Assembly: GCA_002298145.1 (NCBI GenBank)
Contig: DBMP01000029.1
Coordinates: 124,001-188,000, forward strand
Direction: 5' to 3'
Length of the DNA: 64,000 bases
DNA from: Spartobacteria bacterium UBA695
Lineage (GTDB): Bacteria; Verrucomicrobiota; Verrucomicrobiia; Chthoniobacterales; Chthoniobacteraceae
The notes beneath the pieces are model-generated. The model saw only the letters and a program-made list of their open reading frames with translations. It had not been told where the DNA came from and made no database searches. Positions 1 through 8,154 of this stretch are shown here, piece by piece. The translations under genes were made by a program, and so were the position numbers. Numbering within the stretch: position 1 is the first letter of the stretch; the number at the start of each line of letters is the position of its first letter.

Positions 1-1721
1 CCATCAATATCCGCCACCGAGGTCCCGTCGGTTGCATCTACGTTGACGGTCTTGCCAAGCAATACTCCACTGCGCTGCACCGTGTGGTCCGCCAATTCCG
101 AAGTCGTCAGCTTTATCGAAAGGATATTCTGCAAAACCGAAGCACTGACGCCAGTCAAACCGGCCACATAAATAGTTGCTCCCGCATCGAGGTAAACCTG
201 ACCGCCTGAGGTCTCGAATGTCGAGGTGTATGGCATCGAACTAGTCAACAAATTCCATTCACCAGCGCTCAAGGTTACGCCTGCGCTGAGCGTCGTTGCC
301 ATGAAATTGACCGCGGACCCGGTAGTGGAAGCCCCCGGGGCATATATCAGCGAATCTTTGCCCAGATAGATAACGCGACCTTGGATGTTAACGATCGAAG
401 TCAGCTCTAGACTTGCCGTCTGCTTGGTCGTTGTACTGTCTACCTCCGGAACAATCGACGTTACGCTACCCTCGCCCAGCGTAACCACACCCGTGGACCG
501 AGGAAGAAAAGCCACGCCCGTCGAAGAACTCGCGGACTGTGAAATGCAGTCATAGTCAGCTAAAAGATCAACGCGGCCGTTGAGCGAAACCGAGGTAGTG
601 CAATAAATCACCCCCATCTGATCGACGGCCATGCCCGCCATGGTTACGCCAGCGCGGGGGGCGTAAATCAGGCCGGTTTCTGCGTTTTCAGCCGTTCCGT
701 TACTTTCACCAATATAGACGTCCACCCCGCGAAGCGTGGAATCGCGCTGACTATGCGCGGCGAACCCCACTTGGAGCCCTGCTGCAAGAATCGTTTGTCC
801 ATCTGGTGTCGAGATTACTCCCGAATTGGTGACATTAGCGCCGATAAGGATCACCTTGCCGCCCACGTTATCGGACGTCGTAGGGCAGGAGATCACCGCC
901 CCCTCCTCCACCACGACGTTACCGCAACTAGTCGCATTGCCTGCGTCGTCCTTATAGTTAAACAGAAATTCGTAGCCGGAATTTACGAGGAGCCCAGTTT
1001 TGATCAAACTATCGTTGATGGGCACGGCCGAAGCCACCAGCGCATGGGTATTGACCTGGCTTCCCGCGCCAAAAATAACACCATTGTGGTTAATAATGTA
1101 AACCTGCCCCTCGGCCTTGATGGAGCCAAGGATTTGCGAGGGAACACCCGAGGGATCGCTGACTTTGTTAAACGCGATCCAATCGCCGACGCCGGTTCCG
1201 CCAGCGGTTTGGTTGAAGTAGAGCGTCGTTTTTTTCCCAACGTTAAAGCTGTTCCAGTTGAGAATGGCATTTTGTGCCGTCTGGACAACCGTGACAGTTA
1301 CGCTTCCGTCCGATGCAGTCGTCTCCGTTGGCGCATGTGCTCCGGTCCATCCCAAGCTTGTATTCGTCACCAATCCGCCGGTAACTAGTCCGTTGGCAAC
1401 GCTACTGGAAGCAGAATTCGCGGCGGTTCGTGCGCTTGCCTGGGAAGTCCGCAACGATTGGAGCGCCTTGGTCGCCTTGGAAAGCGCATCCTTGGCCCGC
1501 TGTGCCGTGGCCGATGTAGTCGCCGAAGTGGAGTTGGCGGCACTGGAGGCGGAGTTGCTGCTGGAAGACGACGAAGAAGAAGAGGAGGAGGAAGAACCGC
1601 CAGTCGACCTCAGAATATCGCGCGCCTCCGCCGTCATCGTAAAGGTGACGCCGATCCCAACCGCCGTCATTAATACGGCGGATGGGAAAAGGTTATCAAA
1701 CAACCGGGCGGGCGCGCGCAT
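1..1721 (-). CDS. TpsA-type filamentous haemagglutinin-like exoprotein, N-terminal part
   Basis: About 573 residues are visible and the frame is open through the left edge, so the C-terminal part is missing. The start ATG at 1721 has an SD-like TAAGGA 5 nt upstream and lies 6 bp after the isomerase gene. After a signal-like hydrophobic stretch comes a run of 13 serines, then an Ala/Ser-rich linker. The two-partner secretion domain follows, with a sequence close to the NPNG motif (YIINHNGVIFGAGSQV) and repeats typical of a right-handed beta-helix. Family knowledge: such domains are recognised by the POTRA domains of a TpsB pore and threaded across the outer membrane. The TpsB gene is at the head of the same operon. 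The cargo function cannot be told because the C-terminus lies outside the window. Confidence 0.85.
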   Translation of the reverse strand, partial: MRAPARLFDNLFPSAVLMTAVGIGVTFTMTAEARDILRSTGGSSSSSSSSSSSSSNSASSAANSTSATTSATAQRAKDALSKATKALQSLRTSQASARTAANSASSSVANGLVTGGLVTNTSLGWTGAHAPTETTASDGSVTVTVVQTAQNAILNWNSFNVGKKTTLYFNQTAGGTGVGDWIAFNKVSDPSGVPSQILGSIKAEGQVYIINHNGVIFGAGSQVNTHALVASAVPINDSLIKTGLLVNSGYEFLFNYKDDAGNATSCGNVVVEEGAVISCPTTSDNVGGKVILIGANVTNSGVISTPDGQTILAAGLQVGFAAHSQRDSTLRGVDVYIGESNGTAENAETGLIYAPRAGVTMAGMAVDQMGVIYCTTSVSLNGRVDLLADYDCISQSASSSTGVAFLPRSTGVVTLGEGSVTSIVPEVDSTTTKQTASLELTSIVNIQGRVIYLGKDSLIYAPGASTTGSAVNFMATTLSAGVTLSAGEWNLLTSSMPYTSTFETSGGQVYLDAGATIYVAGLTGVSASVLQNILSIKLTTSELADHTVQRSGVLLGKTVNVDATDGTSVADID

Positions 1722-1727
1722 GAATCC

Positions 1728-2627
1728 TTACTTTTGAGGCTTGGAAAGGAGTCCGGAAAGAGCAAGTTCGTTCACGGAGAACTGATGGCCTTTCATGAGA
1801 TCCGAGAGATACGCCTGGCGGGTGGAACGCGAACGCTCCAGCCGGAGTTGCTCTGCAAGGCGAGAACGCACTTCGTCTAGCGACGCTTGGCGGGATTCCT
1901 TGACGTCCAGGACCTTCATTATATGCCAGCCGTCGCTCATGCGAATCGGCTCACTAACGGCGTTCTTGGCTAGATCCACCACCTTGGCCCGGATCTCCGG
2001 TTGCAGAATATTCTCGGAGAGCCAGCCTAGTTCTCCGTTGTTCTTATAGGTATTTTTATCGTCACTTTGCGTCAGCGCAAGAGCCCCGAAGTCAGCATTC
2101 GCTTGCTTCAAGCTTTTCCTCACCGCATCGAGTTTCGGATTCGATTTATCGCCCGCTTCCCCCTTTGTCGTGGCGATATAGATCTGCGCTAACTTGTACT
2201 GGCGCGGAACGACTAGCGCCGTCTTGTTCGCATCGTAGGCCGCCTTGAGATCCGTCTCAGAGGGATATTGGTCATCCGGCTTGGATACGGATTGCAGGTA
2301 GCTTTCCACAACCACGTTGTCGCGCGCTTTATCTATTAGGGCCACCGTGGAGGCCTGTTTGTCCCACTGCTTGGCCTTGGCTTCTTTCAGCACGAGCTGC
2401 TGAGCCAGGAGCACTCGCACGCTCTGGTTAAGCGTCGCCGGATCGCGCAGTAGCGTCTCCTTGTCCCGGGCTGGAAGATTATCGATCATGCTCTGGACGT
2501 CGCCTGCGTGAATCTCGATGTCGTCCACGCGCGCGATGACCGCGTTGTCGTCGGCCAGGGCGATACCTTGAACAGCACCGATGGCGGCGATCACTAGAAT
2601 GGCAGAGCGAATACTTGTATTTTTCAT
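1728..2627 (-). CDS. Periplasmic parvulin-type peptidyl-prolyl isomerase (PpiC/SurA family)
   Basis: 299 residues with an N-terminal signal peptide ending near ALA-DD. A SurA-like helical region covers about residues 25-130. A parvulin domain at about 135-245 carries the family pattern QYKLAQIYI, then NNGELGWLSE and ISEPI-like DGWHIMKVLD. The C-terminal helix is highly charged. It probably assists folding of the exported adhesin or of the porin and TpsB barrel proteins encoded in the same operon. The start ATG overlaps the TGA of the upstream coiled-coil gene (ATGA), which implies translational coupling. Confidence 0.88.
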   Translation of the reverse strand: MKNTSIRSAILVIAAIGAVQGIALADDNAVIARVDDIEIHAGDVQSMIDNLPARDKETLLRDPATLNQSVRVLLAQQLVLKEAKAKQWDKQASTVALIDKARDNVVVESYLQSVSKPDDQYPSETDLKAAYDANKTALVVPRQYKLAQIYIATTKGEAGDKSNPKLDAVRKSLKQANADFGALALTQSDDKNTYKNNGELGWLSENILQPEIRAKVVDLAKNAVSEPIRMSDGWHIMKVLDVKESRQASLDEVRSRLAEQLRLERSRSTRQAYLSDLMKGHQFSVNELALSGLLSKPQK

Positions 2628-3253
2628 GGCTTAATTTTTTGGTCGGTCAATTTGTCCTGGAAGTCCTGCACATAGCTCTCGAGCTTCACCCGCGTGGTGC
2701 CTACAAACGGTTCCCTGGCACCCATGGCTTCACCCAAACCCATCCTTTCGTAGCGGCGCAAAATTTCGATCGCGAGCTTGTACATCTCCGCGTTCTTCGT
2801 CTTTTGCTCGGTCGTGGTCCGATCGAGCGCAATCTTTTCACCCTCCAGCTTTTTCCGCTCCGCTTCCTTGCTTTGCGCTAGAACCGTCGCGGCCTGCAAG
2901 TTGGCCTGGCTGCGGTCGAATTCCCCCCGAAGCTGATCCAGCTTTGCCGTGACCGCGGTCAATTTCGCCGTGAGGTCGTCCGCATTTTTCTTGGCGGCAT
3001 CGCGGTCCTCGTTTGCCCGCTGCGCGAGCTGCTTCACGTGCGAGTCCAACTCCTTGTTCTTAGCCTCCAACTCCGTCTTGGCGGCTTGCAGGGAGGCATT
3101 GTCATTCTGCGCCGTGCGCAACTGCAGCATCGTGTTGCGGAGCGTTTCGCGCAGCTTTACTTCAGCAGTGTTGGGTTGATCTGCAGCCTGGAGTTGAACG
3201 CCCAAGAAGAGCGTCCCCAAGGCAACCCAGGTGAATAGTCGATTTCGTAACAT
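2624..3253 (-). CDS. Exported coiled-coil protein of unknown function
   Basis: 209 residues with a signal peptide (MLRNRLFTWVALGTLFLGVQ, cleaved near LQA). A long Lys/Glu/Ala/Gln-rich coiled coil runs over about residues 30-150. The C-terminal segment (residues 155-209) predicts a short helical tail and is not low complexity. No named family is recognised. Its place between the porin and isomerase genes, 2 bp from the porin gene and overlapping the isomerase gene by 4 bp, suggests a periplasmic structural or adaptor role in the secretion system. This is inference from context only. Confidence 0.75.
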   Translation of the reverse strand: MLRNRLFTWVALGTLFLGVQLQAADQPNTAEVKLRETLRNTMLQLRTAQNDNASLQAAKTELEAKNKELDSHVKQLAQRANEDRDAAKKNADDLTAKLTAVTAKLDQLRGEFDRSQANLQAATVLAQSKEAERKKLEGEKIALDRTTTEQKTKNAEMYKLAIEILRRYERMGLGEAMGAREPFVGTTRVKLESYVQDFQDKLTDQKIKP

Positions 3254-3255
3254 GG

Positions 3256-5181
3256 CTAGAATTTCGCGTTAATATCCAATTGAATGACGTCCTCCTTGTA
3301 GGCGGGACCGGCGATGCTGTCGGCGCTCATCCAGCGCAACGCGACCCAAACGCGCTTGGATAGCCCCAAGCCGCCGCCGAGCGTAAATCCTTTCAAATTC
3401 GTGCCGCCACCGCCGAAATCCGAATCGCAAAATCCGTCGATGACCGCATCGCTTTCCACATACCGGTAGCCAACGTTTACGTTCCAGTCCCACCGCTTTT
3501 CCAGCGCGGGATGGCCGAAGTTTAGGTTCACAAGCCAGCCGAGATTACCTCCGTCGTAGTCGCCAAGCGATCTGTAGGACTTGTCGCCGCTCCGGTTGTT
3601 GACCGCGATGGAATCGATCGAGCGCCAATCCCAGGCAATATTTTTAACCACCTCGCCCGTCAGCGCGATGTGAAATGGATCAAACCCCGCATAGTCCACC
3701 TGGCCCGTCAGAGCCACATCGCGGAATTTCGATGCGAGTCCGTAATACTGGTACTGATACTCGTCGCCATAGTTGTTGGCCGAAGTCGCCTTGATGTCCC
3801 GCAGCGCCATGTAGGTGTTGCCCTTTTGGGCAAACGTCGGCCGCAGGTTGTCGGTGTCCCCAATGTCCGCCGTGCTCAGCGGCGTGAACGGATCGGAGAG
3901 TTTTCCCGATACATTCTGGTACATATAGTATGCGACCGCCGCTTTTGCATTCCAGTCTTTGGTGATTTTGATATCCGTTCCGAGCTGAAAACCTTCCAGC
4001 CATTTGTCGCGACTTGGAAATTTAGCGGGCTGGTTGCTGGCGAAGCTATAGTCGGTGTTGTAGACCGGGAACCCGCCCATGGTCAAATATGGCGTCACCC
4101 GCTCCCATCCGGTGTATTTGGCTTTCAGAACGCCGCCGTCAAACCCGAGGTCGTCCGCCCAAATCATCGACGTACTGAAGAACGGGTTATCAAAGCGCCC
4201 CACCGTTGCGGAACCATAGAAGTCGCTCAGGCTCTTGGGGGTCTCGTATTTCAAAAATGCGCGGTCGAGCCAGATGGAATATTTGCTGAAGTCGCCGCCC
4301 TGGTTGGAGGTAAACGAATTGACCCCGCCCAGCGTTTGGTTGGCGGAGACGGGCGAGTTCGATTCGCCTGTGCCGATGCGACCACCAAGCGTGAACCCTT
4401 CTCCCAAGTCCGCCTCGGCACCGGCACGCGCCCGCAAGCGCAGCCGCCAACGGTCCTGGTCGGCGTTGAGCTGCGGCGGGAAGTTGCTGCCTGAGGTGTC
4501 AAACGGGTTACCGGTGTTAATCTTGTTAAAATCCGGCAGGCCACCGGTGTTGTCATTGCCGTGAGGAAAGGTGTCGCCTTGGTAGCGGATGCGCAAATCG
4601 CCGAAGAGTCGCAAATTAGTCACCCAGCTTGGGAAGGTGCGCGGAGCGGCCCATTTTTCTTCGTACGCCTGCTTCATCACCTCCGAGCGCAGGTCGTCGC
4701 GAATCTCATCTTTGACGACTTCCGGAATATACGTGACGCGCACGGTATCGTCGTTGACCGGCTTCGCCGCGGCCGCCTGGCCTTGCGCCGCTTGCGCCAC
4801 CTTGGCCGCTTCGTCCCGCGCGATCGCAGCATCGGCCTCGGCCTGCTGGATCAAATCCGCCGCGTCTTCCTTGGCCAGTACCCCGCGCTGCACCAGGCGG
4901 TTGATGAGGTTCACCGTCACGTTTTGCGAAGGCGACGGAACCGGGGCCGGAGCCGCTCCGCCCGTTGCCGCGGCAGTCGTCGTGAGGCTGGGCTCGGCTA
5001 CCGGGGGCGCTGCGATCGCCAGCGGTTCTTCCGTTCCCAAAACCGGGAGCGCCGGAACATCGGCGGCTTCGGCCGGAAGCGCCGCCATGAGAAGCCATGA
5101 GGGAGCAATCACCATGGCGAGCCGCCGCTGGAACCGGCGTCGCAGATTTAGCTTGATCGCTCGAGGTTGTTTACTAGGCAT
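3256..5181 (-). CDS. Putative outer-membrane porin
   Basis: 641 residues. The N-terminus is basic with a hydrophobic export segment ending near EAAD. A Pro/Ala-rich region and a coiled-coil segment rich in Ala, Asp and Gln (about residues 90-150) follow, as in porins with an N-terminal periplasmic helix. From about residue 190 on there is alternating aromatic and hydrophobic beta-barrel sequence (for example DRWRLRLRARAGAEADLGEG) ending in DINAKF with a terminal Phe, the usual barrel signature. The family appears to be the 'putative porin' group of large barrels in Gram-negatives. Substrate is unknown. In a phosphate-controlled operon it could serve uptake of phosphate or organic phosphates, which is speculation. 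Confidence 0.8.
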   Translation of the reverse strand: MPSKQPRAIKLNLRRRFQRRLAMVIAPSWLLMAALPAEAADVPALPVLGTEEPLAIAAPPVAEPSLTTTAAATGGAAPAPVPSPSQNVTVNLINRLVQRGVLAKEDAADLIQQAEADAAIARDEAAKVAQAAQGQAAAAKPVNDDTVRVTYIPEVVKDEIRDDLRSEVMKQAYEEKWAAPRTFPSWVTNLRLFGDLRIRYQGDTFPHGNDNTGGLPDFNKINTGNPFDTSGSNFPPQLNADQDRWRLRLRARAGAEADLGEGFTLGGRIGTGESNSPVSANQTLGGVNSFTSNQGGDFSKYSIWLDRAFLKYETPKSLSDFYGSATVGRFDNPFFSTSMIWADDLGFDGGVLKAKYTGWERVTPYLTMGGFPVYNTDYSFASNQPAKFPSRDKWLEGFQLGTDIKITKDWNAKAAVAYYMYQNVSGKLSDPFTPLSTADIGDTDNLRPTFAQKGNTYMALRDIKATSANNYGDEYQYQYYGLASKFRDVALTGQVDYAGFDPFHIALTGEVVKNIAWDWRSIDSIAVNNRSGDKSYRSLGDYDGGNLGWLVNLNFGHPALEKRWDWNVNVGYRYVESDAVIDGFCDSDFGGGGTNLKGFTLGGGLGLSKRVWVALRWMSADSIAGPAYKEDVIQLDINAKF

Positions 5182-5192
5182 ATTCAGTATTT

Positions 5193-5882
5193 CTAACGTT
5201 GGGCGGAAATTCGCATAACGATCGGGGCAGGCATTCCGGCAGGCGGCGGCTCTTTGAGTTGGAGGCCGGTTAACGCGTCGGCAATCGCCTGGTCGAGCGC
5301 GGGATCGTTGGTCGGCTGCGCTTTGACGCGCGTGATACGCCCGGTGGTATCGGGCCAGACGCGCACTTTGATTTTAAGCAAAGCAGAGCGGGTTTTGGAG
5401 TTCTTACGCAGGGCTTCGGCGATGGAATTTTGCACCTGGGCCGCATACCACCCGTATTTGCTGCCGGAGCCCCCGGAACCTCCGCCGATCTGGCTTCCGT
5501 TGCCTTTGCCGCCAACTCCAAAGCCGTCCGAACTGCCATCACCTTTAATCCCCGTGGAGATTGGCGCCTCGGGCGGAGCTTCGTCCTTGGGCTTGTCCTC
5601 ATTTTCGGCCACCGGGGCTTGGTCGATCATCTTCTCCTGCTGCTTCATCTCCTGCTGAGGCGGAGGCGTTGCCGCGGGCGGCGGAGGTGTGGGAGGCGGG
5701 GGCGGCAGCCGCACGGAGACCATCTCGGTGGCCTTGCGCGCGGCGCTTCCGCCTCCGGAAAGCTTTTTGCCGACCATCACGACAATCACGGCGGCAAATA
5801 CCACGACGGCGGCTACCACCGTCACGCGGTGCTTGCCGAAAAACGTCTGCTCGTCCTCCGTCGATGGATCGTCGAAATTCAT
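5193..5882 (-). CDS. TonB-like energy-transducing protein
   Basis: 229 residues. A short cytoplasmic N-terminus is followed by one transmembrane helix (about residues 20-39, VTVVAAVVVFAAVIVVMVG). A proline-rich periplasmic spacer includes LPPPPPTPPPPAATPPPQ, then Gly/Ser-rich sequence. A C-terminal TonB-type domain (about 150-229) contains VWPDTTGRITRVK and the ending PIVMRISAQR. Family role: it transmits proton-motive energy from an ExbB/ExbD motor to an outer-membrane partner. It sits 3 bp after exbD and 11 bp before the porin gene. Confidence 0.82.
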   Translation of the reverse strand: MNFDDPSTEDEQTFFGKHRVTVVAAVVVFAAVIVVMVGKKLSGGGSAARKATEMVSVRLPPPPPTPPPPAATPPPQQEMKQQEKMIDQAPVAENEDKPKDEAPPEAPISTGIKGDGSSDGFGVGGKGNGSQIGGGSGGSGSKYGWYAAQVQNSIAEALRKNSKTRSALLKIKVRVWPDTTGRITRVKAQPTNDPALDQAIADALTGLQLKEPPPAGMPAPIVMRISAQR

Positions 5883-5885
5883 GAT

Positions 5886-6287
5886 CTATTTTTCCCGGGT
5901 CTTGGTCGCAAGGCCGACTTGTGTAATCCCAACCCGCCCGAGCACATCCAGTACGTCCATGACGCCCTGGTATTGCGTAAGGCTATCCCCCTTAACCACG
6001 ACAGGAATATCCGGCGTCGCGGCCTTGGCGGCCTGGAGCTTCTGTTCCAGTTCCTGCAACGTCACCGGGACCGTCCCGAGGGTAATTTTCCCGTTGTTAT
6101 TGATGGTGACGGCCTGCGTCTTCGGCTTGCTCAAGGCCGGGGCCTGGCTGGCCTTCGGTAGGTTGACCTTCACGCCCTGCACGGAAGCCGTGCACATCAA
6201 AATGAAGATCACCAGCAACACGTACGCCAAGTCCAACATCGGCGTGATGTTGATATCGTCGTAGGGTTTGTCGTCGTTGACTTGCAT
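5886..6287 (-). CDS. exbD: ExbD/TolR family biopolymer transport protein
   Basis: 133 residues, usual family length. The N-terminal DINITPMLDLAYVLLVIFILM contains the transmembrane helix with the conserved proton-carrying Asp (LDLAYVLL). A periplasmic alpha/beta domain follows. It is the stator partner of the ExbB domain encoded 5 bp upstream and of the TonB-like protein downstream, together forming an inner-membrane proton-driven motor. Confidence 0.93.
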   Translation of the reverse strand: MQVNDDKPYDDINITPMLDLAYVLLVIFILMCTASVQGVKVNLPKASQAPALSKPKTQAVTINNNGKITLGTVPVTLQELEQKLQAAKAATPDIPVVVKGDSLTQYQGVMDVLDVLGRVGITQVGLATKTREK

Positions 6288-6292
6288 GGCGC

Positions 6293-8146
6293 TTATTCCT
6301 TGTAGAACTCGGCCATGCGCGTGACGAATTCGTCGATGAAGACGTGCATGTCGCTTGTGGATTCCTTAACCCGCGTCAAAATATAGTTATAGCCAAAAAG
6401 CGCCGGGATCGCGACTGCCAGCCCCGCCACCGTCGCCAGCAACGCGGCGGCGATACCGGGCGCGATGGCGTTCACATTAACCTCGCCCGCGGCGGCCACG
6501 GCGGCGAACGTAATCATGACGCCCACTACCGTTCCAAGCAGCCCCAGGAACGGCCCGCCGGAGATGCATATTGTCAACAGCACAATCTTACTATTGACGC
6601 TCTGAATCTCCCGGACTAGGCCGCCATCCAGGGCGGCGCGAATCGCCTGGATGGAGCGTCCCGCCAAGCCCTTTCGCTGACCCACGCATTGATCCTCGGC
6701 CATGCGGTGCCGGATTTCGTCCACGCCCAAATGATAGATGCGATAAAGCGGTGCCTGACGCATCGCCCGCTGCGCCGGTTTGTCCACCCGCGTCTCCATG
6801 TTGCGGACCATCTCTGCGTGAGCGTCGCTATCATCCAGCACCGTAAGGTCTTTCGCAATATGCCGCCATTGTTGAAGGAAGAGCGCATTCCCCGCGTTGA
6901 TGGTGTTGAGGTATTTCATTTTCGTAACCATCACGTACCAGCTAATGCACGACATCACCGAGAGGATGCCGATGACCACCCAGCCGTCCACCGATAGATT
7001 CTTAATGATGACCCCGAAATAGCCGCCGCTAAACCAGCTCGAGGTTTGCTCGTCTTCGCCGAAGGTCAGGCCCGCCTTGTCCCCACCGCCCTGCTGCACC
7101 GCCGCAAATTTCAGGAAAGATACCGGCCGTGCGATTTTTGAAATATTGAGCTCATCCAGTTCGCCCTGGAATCCAGCTTCCGCAGCGGTCGCGTCCGACG
7201 AGGTCGCCTCGGCATCGCCTCCCACCATCGCGTCGCTATTCATCCCCGGCAGCGCCGCGTCCAATTCCGAATACGGAGCGCCATCGAGGTAAAGCGCCAG
7301 CTTGCCGCTGCCCGCTGTCAACGCGAGGTGATGCCACGCTCCCGCCACGATTTCCGCTCCCGCAGGGCTCCGATGTGTGCCGCTTCCGGGCTGCGAAACT
7401 TCTACATAATAGCTATGGTTATCCATCCCTACGATGAACGCCTTCGCGCCTTCGCGCCGCACATAAATCACACCGCTCGATTGCGCCGTGGCGCTCTTCA
7501 CCCAGGCCGACCATGTCACCTCGCCGCCGTCTTTCCAGAACAGCCCCGGAGCCGTCGGAATCTTGATCGCCGTCTTGCCGTCTAATTTCAGGCCCGTCCC
7601 GATCATCGAGCCGTCCACCGCCACGCCCGCCTTCTCCGCCGTCACACCCGAGGCCGAGGAATCCGCGGGAGGCGTCCCGTGTTCGCCAAAGTGCAGCACG
7701 AGCGCCGTGTTGGCATCAAAGGTGCCCTTGGCATCCTCGGTCCGCACTGCCTTGGGGCCGTTATTTCCGTAATAAATCCAAAAGGTGATTTGCGCTCCCG
7801 GCTTCACGTCCGGCACCTTTACCCACACAAATGCCTCTCCCATCAGCGCGTCCCATTTTTCAATGTGAAACGTCAGCGCTGTCTTGTCGTCGGCTGCGAT
7901 GAAGCGAAGATCGGCCCCGTCATCCTTGGCTTGGTCAAACTTGAAATTGCCCTCGTGCAGCCGAACCAGTACTGGAACGGTCCCTGCCGGATCGCCAATC
8001 GCGATCCCCTTTTCGGTCGTATCCAGGGTGATCTTTTTCCGCGCCGTCCACTCGTCGTTCCACCAGGCATGGGCAAGCCCGCTCATCGTCAGCCATGCCA
8101 GCAGCACGGCCACGCCATATTTTTGAAATCGTTTTGCGTGATTCAT
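6293..8146 (-). CDS. DUF2341-LamG-ExbB/TolQ fusion protein
   Basis: 617 residues. A signal peptide ends near AHAWW. A DUF2341 domain follows (about 27-130, with WWNDEWTARKKITLD), then a concanavalin/LamG-like domain (about 140-345, with GAWHHLALTAG and ALYLDGAPYSE). A transmembrane helix near 385-405 leads into a MotA/TolQ/ExbB channel domain at about 480-617 (PFLGLLGTVVGVMITFAAVA; ALLATVAGLAVAIPALFGYNY). Ordinary ExbB proteins are about 230-250 residues, so the periplasmic carbohydrate-binding-like module is an addition. It would place a ligand-sensing domain on the motor. It lies between tpsB and exbD in one operon. Confidence 0.88.
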   Translation of the reverse strand: MNHAKRFQKYGVAVLLAWLTMSGLAHAWWNDEWTARKKITLDTTEKGIAIGDPAGTVPVLVRLHEGNFKFDQAKDDGADLRFIAADDKTALTFHIEKWDALMGEAFVWVKVPDVKPGAQITFWIYYGNNGPKAVRTEDAKGTFDANTALVLHFGEHGTPPADSSASGVTAEKAGVAVDGSMIGTGLKLDGKTAIKIPTAPGLFWKDGGEVTWSAWVKSATAQSSGVIYVRREGAKAFIVGMDNHSYYVEVSQPGSGTHRSPAGAEIVAGAWHHLALTAGSGKLALYLDGAPYSELDAALPGMNSDAMVGGDAEATSSDATAAEAGFQGELDELNISKIARPVSFLKFAAVQQGGGDKAGLTFGEDEQTSSWFSGGYFGVIIKNLSVDGWVVIGILSVMSCISWYVMVTKMKYLNTINAGNALFLQQWRHIAKDLTVLDDSDAHAEMVRNMETRVDKPAQRAMRQAPLYRIYHLGVDEIRHRMAEDQCVGQRKGLAGRSIQAIRAALDGGLVREIQSVNSKIVLLTICISGGPFLGLLGTVVGVMITFAAVAAAGEVNVNAIAPGIAAALLATVAGLAVAIPALFGYNYILTRVKESTSDMHVFIDEFVTRMAEFYKE

Positions 8147-8154
8147 AGGATCAA

